Made by a program: the position numbers and the translations under genes
Shown here: one piece after another, positions 58,467 through 64,000 of the stretch
Numbering within the stretch: position 1 is the stretch's first letter
Layout of the letters: every line of letters begins with the position of its first letter
The notes under the pieces: model-generated
What the model was told of the DNA's origin: nothing
Database searches by the model: none
Seen by the model: the letters and a program-made list of their open reading frames with translations, nothing else
Origin: Hyphodiscus hymeniophilus
Taxonomy: Eukaryota > Ascomycota > Leotiomycetes > Helotiales > Hyphodiscaceae
Reading direction: 5' to 3'
Length of the DNA stretch: 64,000 nt
Assembly: GCA_016508695.1 (NCBI GenBank)
Contig: VNKQ01000002.1
Coordinates: 558,001-622,000 of the forward strand

Positions 58467-61012
58467 GCTTGGAGGCAAACCTGTTGCCAACTGTCGGCAG
58501 AGACCTGGCGAGCGAGGTCGTTGTGAACAATTGACTTTGGCCTATTGTCGTCAAGGAAGGAGCGAATGATCGCAGGATTACGAGGAGGCTAAGAGTCGCA
58601 GGTACTTTTCGATATAGTCGTTTCGCAAATCTCTCCGCAATATGGAACTCGATATTATTGAAACGACATAAACCGTAGTAGGAAGAAGATGTGCAAATTG
58701 GTATAAAAACGACGAAGGCTTTGGGACTCGAAGGAGTGACTATGGTCGGAACATTGGCAAAAGAGTGAATGGTCGTAACTAAAGGAATGGCAGGCCCGCT
58801 GGCGGACTTTTGTATCGATGAGGTCTGAGGTCGAAAGCGTGGAGGAATAGGAGGAGAAGAAGAGTACGGAGTAAGGTAGGTAGGTAGGAGAGGCAGCGAT
58901 CTCGAGAAGGGACAAACGTGGGGATTGGTTCTTTGGGTGGCAGGGGCATTGGATGCGGTAGCTGAGTGTGGATTCCGCATGGACATGGGCCTGTGAACTC
59001 GCTTCAGGGATTTCCAAAACAACAAGAGGTGATGGGAGTCTGGGAGATGAGATGGATTCAATCGAGTGGGGATCTGGATGACTTTGCATTCACATCCATT
59101 GCAGGCGATGTTGACTCTGTCCTCGCATGCAACCTTTTTTCCAGAAGTGTTCCAGCCAGCTGTTACTGTGTCCCTATGTTCGCTTCCTAGATTCCATTCC
59201 GGATGATAGAAACCCCTTTTTGGGGGATCGAGCCTAATATTTACCTAGTCAACTTTAAGATGAGAAGGCCGCCAATGAGAAAGGAACTAGACTCGAAGAG
59301 GCTTAACTCAGGAACACCTGCGAAGGGGAGACCATTTTTGACTCGCCAGCCTCATCAAATGAGGGCCGCAGACTGCAGAGCCATTTCCAACCAGCGCTGT
59401 GCTCTCCGAATCTCCGTCTTTTCGTCCCTCGGTCTCTTCCGGCTTTGTAAGACAGTTACACAGCAGATATTGTTCATAGCCTCTCAAACAGTCTCCAGTT
59501 TGAAGATCATGAACATGCGAATAGGGCCAACTATCTCAGCTCTCAGTTCTCAGCTCTCAATCACCCGCATCACCCATCACAGACCCAAGTCCTCTGCCTT
59601 GTACTCGTACGCTTACCAAAGAGTCGTCCAGCGGCAGTGACATCGCAGTCGGTGGTTACTGGTTGGTGGCGGAGCAAGGAATCGAGATTGGCGCTTCGCA
59701 ACTCGGAGTCAGAAAGCCCACGGCAGAGCGAGCAGAATAGGCGGGGATCAATTGACTTGCTACATGTGGTGGTCAATTCGACTTTATTGTTTGCCCTTGA
59801 TTAATATAAGAATGCAGTCGGTGCTCGTCAGTGCCATCATCCATCAAGTTGTGAATTGCTATGTTCCCCGTGTTGGTTGAGATGATTTGGTTTCAAGAGT
59901 CGGAATGAAAAGCAACACCAGACGGATGGCTTGGCTTGGCTTTACGTGAATTTGACGAAGAAAGTCTTCCACAAGCATGGGCAGGTGCGAATGCAGGTAA
60001 TACATCATGACAGACTAATGAACAGCCAGCCACCTGAGGGAGAGTGAAGTCTCGGGTGTCCAGCAATGAGACTCCAAACTCTCTCAACCGCATAGATCCA
60101 GTCTTCTGAGAACAGCGACTTCACTCGGAGTCAATTGCGACAAACATGAATCCGACGATCAAGGCTCCCGAGCGAAGGGCGAGCGCCTTCATATACAGCA
60201 ACCGAAGTGGCAAAGGGAGGGGGATTAGAACGCGTAGGCCCAGCTATTCCATTCTGTCTTCCTGGAATGCTGCCTGCTTGCTTTGAGCCTTCAAGCTTAT
60301 GTGCAGGGCTCAATGAGGTAGCATAGAGTATTCGATAAGAAGGTTTGCTTCCTTGCGTATATAATAAGGTTGTTCGTTGGATTTATGCACAAATGTTCGT
60401 TGAGATCTTGCAATTGCTGGAACCGTAGTTCTGCATTAATTCTGATCAGCCTTGATGTCTTGCTTGATGCTTGATGCTCGATGCTCTTCCTTTGCAGTGC
60501 TCGTTCATGTCCTTATGTAGCGTCTGAAATTGTCCCTCTGTAGCTTTGGATCTACCTCTTCGTGGCGATAGCTCTCACTACTTTGAGATCCTGGTCAAGC
60601 CTACCTTACCTCTCCCCCCAACTATCGATCATTTCATGGATGTTCGGGTCCTCCCTCGCACGTAAATTCTTCTGAGCGAAATTAGTTATTGATGCAGATA
60701 GAGACACTCTTGGCTTGTAATATGTGTAGGCTGGTAATTTATCATGCAAAACGATTGAGCGAGGTGCTGGGTAATAGGTCGGTTTCAAGGAGGTTGAACA
60801 ATGGACTGCTCAATGAAAATTGCTGTCCGGGCCGACGATTTTCCGGTTGAAAATGCCATCTCCAAAGTTCATATGCACAGTCACATCCTAGTTCCAAGGA
60901 TGATCAGGGAGACCAAACACGCAAATCATAACTTGATCTTCAGCTGGTACTCATATGACCCTGTCATTGAACAATGAAATTCCCTTGAACACAATGACTT
61001 GAAGCGAAGACC
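58467..61012. other. Intergenic region
   Basis: 2.5 kb between two divergent genes. Frames at 58655-59089 and 59203-59640 are open but unrecognised. No RNA gene seen. Confidence 0.45.
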
Positions 61013-63138
61013 ATGGCAGAATTTGATCTTTCTGCTAATTTCATCCCCTCTCTCCATAAGCCATCCTCACTACTACCTATCGCACGGCATCGACAGAACT
61101 TGCTCTATTTGATTGAAACATATCCAGTAACCATCGTCGTCGGGCAAACAGGCTCAGGGAAGACCACTCAGATACCACAGTATCTCGAGCAGGCGGGATG
61201 GTGCTCAGATGGCAAGGTCATTGCTGTGACACAGGTCAGCCCTTTAATTCTCCGCAAACATATGAATGCTAACTATTTTAGCCCCGTCGAGTAGCAGCGA
61301 CTACAGTAGCCATCAGAGTTGCTGAAGAAGTTGGCTGTAAAGTCGGCGAAGAAGTCGGATACTCGATTCGCTTTGAAGATGTCACGTCAGCAGCCACGAG
61401 AATCAAATTCCTGACTGATGGGCTGCTGCTCAGAGAAGCTTTGGTCGATCCTCTACTATCACGCTACTCTGTCATCATGGTTGATGAGGCTCATGAGCGA
61501 TCTCTAAGCACTGACGTTCTCCTTGGTGTCCTCAAGAAGATTTTGAAGAAGAGGCCAAATGATCTGCGGATCATTATCAGTAGCGCCACTCTACAAGCTG
61601 AGGATTTCCTGAGATTTTTCACGGGAGATACGGATCTCAAATCGAAACCTACTGACTCTGATGCTATGACTTTGGATGATTTGATCACGCAAGCAAGCAC
61701 AGGAGCTGGTAAATCGGCTGTGAGTGGGACGATAATCAATCTGGAAGGAAGGATGTATCCCGTTGACGTGCTCTATTCAGAGTCCTCAGTAGAGGACTAT
61801 ATCGAGAAGGCCGTACAGACAGTATTCGATATCCACACGAAAGAGCCGGACGGCGATATCCTTGTGTTCCTGACTGGAAGAGAAGAGATAGACACGGCTG
61901 TCCAAGCAATATCGGAACGAGCTGCAAACCTTCATCCCAGAGCACAAGGGCTGATGGCTCTACCTCTTTGCGCAGGCCTGTCCACGGAGCAGCAAATGTA
62001 TGTGTTCGAAGAAGCACCTGAAAATACACGAAAAGTCATATTCTCAACAAACATAGCAGAAGCATCTGTTACAATTGACGGCATCGTCTATGTTGTCGAT
62101 TCGGGGTTCGTAAAACTACGCGCCTTCAATCCTCTTACTGGAATCGAGACGTTGACAGCCACACCCGTGTCAAAAGCATCAGCAACACAACGAGCTGGTC
62201 GAGCCGGACGGACTAAGCCAGGGAAATGTTATCGACTTTATACCGAAGCCAGCTTCCAATCCTTGGAAGAAACCACAGTTCCTGAAATTCAGCGATCAAA
62301 TCTCGCACCCGTCATTCTCCAACTTAAAGCTCTCGGAATCGACAACATCGTACGATTCGATTTCCTAACCTCTCCACCTGCCGAGCTGATAATTCGCGCT
62401 CTTGAGCTCCTCTATTCTCTTGGTGCCCTCGACGACTATGCAAAGCTCACCAAACCTCTCGGGACCCGTATGGCAGAACTGGCGGTAGAGCCCATGATGG
62501 CAAAGACCCTGCTTTCAGCACCCTCCTTCAATTGCCTCAGCGAAATCTTGACCATCGCAGCAATGACCAGTCTAGGAGGCAATATCTGGGTCCAACCAGA
62601 CGGCGAGAAGAAAAGCATGGAGAGCCCACGTCGGAAATTTGCTGTTGAGGAAGGCGACCAACTTACGCTTCTCAATGTCTACCAAGCTTTCATCACAAAG
62701 GGCAAGAAAGAAGGCCGGTTCTGCCATGACAATTACATCAACTTCAAAGCTATGACGCGCGCTGTCAGCATCAGAGCTCAATTAAAACGCTATCTCGAGC
62801 GTTTCGGGATGAAAGTTGAGGAGACTCTTTCGTCAAATGCGAATAAACAGCCATTGGCTGTTGGTGGTCCAGATAAGGCGGAACAGATTCGACGTTGTTT
62901 GACTGCGGGCTTCTTTGCACATGCTGCGAAGATGCAGCCTGATGGGACCTTCAGAAACGTGGCGGGTGGGACTATATTGCACGCTCATCCGAGCTCGTTG
63001 ATGTTTAATCGGAAGGCGGATTGGGTCATCTTCCACGAGGTGATGGAGACGGGTAACAAGACGTTCATTCGGGACGTCACAAAGATTGAGAAGGGATGGT
63101 TAGTTGAGTATGCTGCTGGGTACTATAAGATACAATGA
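61013..63138 (+). CDS. dhx35: DEAH-box RNA helicase, DHX35-like
   Basis: Exons 61013-61234 and 61282-63138 give 692 residues. Motif I is GQTGSGKTT at 44-52, Ia is TQPRRVAA across the intron, motif II is DEAH at 142-145, motif III is SAT, motif V is [12 protein letters not shown] and motif VI is QRAGRAGRT. The winged-helix, ratchet (HA2) and OB-fold regions follow ([36 protein letters not shown]). The N-terminus [18 protein letters not shown] and length fit the DHX35 branch, an ATP-dependent RNA helicase found in late spliceosomal (C complex) fractions. Yeast lacks it. Prp22/Prp43 are less likely because of the short N-terminus and DHX35-like start. Confidence 0.9.
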
Positions 63139-63491
63139 TAATACAGCCAATTAGACGTAATCTCGTCAAGTGTTTTAAAGAATCGAGACTGTTTAAAAGA
63201 GATTTTGATAACTGTTGGAACAAGGATCTTTCTTGTGGAGCAGTTGCCTGAGCCCGTCAAATATCAATTCCCCTCCACTGCGCTATGCAAACCAGAGTAC
63301 TTGTACATAATAACTGTCAACCCGCGGCTGTTCTCTCCCTCTCTTCTCCGCAACCGAACATAGGAAGAGGTGGTGGCCCAAATAGAACGCTGCTCCAGAT
63401 ATGAAAGGAGGAGAATAAAAGATACGAGATTCATGAATAGTGTCATATTAACATTGTACAACCATATACGCCAGCAGCTCCCCATCTTAAA
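63139..63491. other. Convergent 3' regions
   Basis: About 350 bp between the helicase and the esterase; nothing seen. Confidence 0.5.
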
Positions 63492-64000
63492 TCAAACCTC
63501 AAATAAATCCGTCCGATCCCACCAATATGCACAATCCTTCCACGCAGAATTATCATCTGCAACCTGGACCGCAACACCGACGTTCTTACCACCCTGAATC
63601 TCATCATTGCCCTCCCCAAACACAAGTTTCTTCCCGCTGCCTCTCGCAGGCTCGTAAAGCGGCCAATCCGGTCGATTGGGAAAGCGACCTTTGATTTTGT
63701 TTGGGTCTCCAGTTGTGATGAAACTCGTCCAATACGCATGCATGGACCCAGCCACTTCATTGATCGTATCCGATACTTCCCTGGTATCCCGATCGTAGGT
63801 AGAGAACGGGTTCTGCGCCCCGTGATCTGCTCCTTTGAGAGTACTGTCCACAGCAAATTGGTACATGTATACTGGAACGTCTTTGGAAGCGAAATGACCA
63901 GTCATCCGCACGGGACATATATATGCGAAGTGTCCATACGCTTGTTCCGTCCTCTTGAATTGGGCACCGAATCCTTCTCGAGTTTCCTCGTAGGGTGAAG
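63492..64000 (-). CDS. Type-B carboxylesterase, C-terminal part
   Basis: Partial: the frame runs from the right edge to a stop at 63494-63492, about 168 residues. It contains FAYICPVRMTGHF, VPVYMYQFAVDST, GADHGAQNPFSTY with the likely catalytic His, MHAYWTSFITTGDPN and WPLYEPARGS. These match the C-terminal part of fungal carboxylesterase/cholinesterase-like alpha/beta hydrolases. The nucleophile and acid would lie beyond the window. Substrate unknown; family members act on esters, often secreted. No intron falls in the visible part. Confidence 0.82.
   Translation of the reverse strand, partial: SPYEETREGFGAQFKRTEQAYGHFAYICPVRMTGHFASKDVPVYMYQFAVDSTLKGADHGAQNPFSTYDRDTREVSDTINEVAGSMHAYWTSFITTGDPNKIKGRFPNRPDWPLYEPARGSGKKLVFGEGNDEIQGGKNVGVAVQVADDNSAWKDCAYWWDRTDLFEV

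Noticed and set aside
1..64000. CRISPR arrays, rRNA, bacterial operons
   Set aside because: Nothing of the kind is visible; gene structure is eukaryotic throughout.

Overview
The window is nuclear DNA of a filamentous ascomycete (Pezizomycotina). Almost every gene is split by short introns (about 45-80 nt) with GTRNGT donors and CTRAC/CTAAC branch points close to YAG acceptors. The gene set (single-gene RPB2, PET117, vacuolar ATPase subunit G, DIA2/Pof3, DHX35, a NACHT-ankyrin protein, Zn2Cys6 regulator, GH18 chitinase, L-rhamnose pathway) is typical of that group. A leotiomycete is my best guess from overall gene style, but no phylogeny was run. Exon joins below were worked out by hand from reading frames and splice consensus.

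Layout. 1-23,000 is a compact, conserved block. It holds the 5' part of a large fungal protein (MIZ/SP-RING-like, minus strand, cut by the left edge), a Boi-type SH3-SAM-PH polarity protein, a major facilitator transporter, an arrestin-like adaptor, a zinc alcohol dehydrogenase, RPB2, PET117, the V-ATPase G subunit (with a 9-nt microexon) and a mitochondrial-type lipase. 23,000-31,500 is accessory. It holds a small intact gene derived from the GTPase domain of translation factor eEF1A but lacking key catalytic motifs, running tail-to-tail into a hydrolase-NACHT-ankyrin (fungal NLR) gene that carries one frameshift in a C5/G5 run. A gene-poor stretch follows, and then a 946-bp Mutator-like transposon with perfect 41-bp inverted ends and an 8-bp target duplication, sitting about 200 bp upstream of DIA2.

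33,855-41,497 is nearly gene-free except for one short Cys-rich conserved fungal protein. 41,498-48,705 is a compact catabolic cluster: a Zn2Cys6 regulator transcribed divergently from L-rhamnonate dehydratase, followed by an SDR best read as L-rhamnose 1-dehydrogenase. The intergenic regions carry groups of CreA-type SYGGGG hexamers and a block of direct repeats. The genes would jointly oxidise L-rhamnose, dehydrate L-rhamnonate, and control this pathway. 49,134-58,466 holds three minus-strand cell-surface genes: a secreted GH18 chitinase, a mucin-like single-pass membrane protein, and a proline-rich single-pass membrane protein. The right end holds the DEAH helicase DHX35 and the 3' end of a type-B carboxylesterase.

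The strongest candidate for something undescribed is the eEF1A-derived single-domain pseudo-GTPase at 23,763-24,552 beside the NLR gene.
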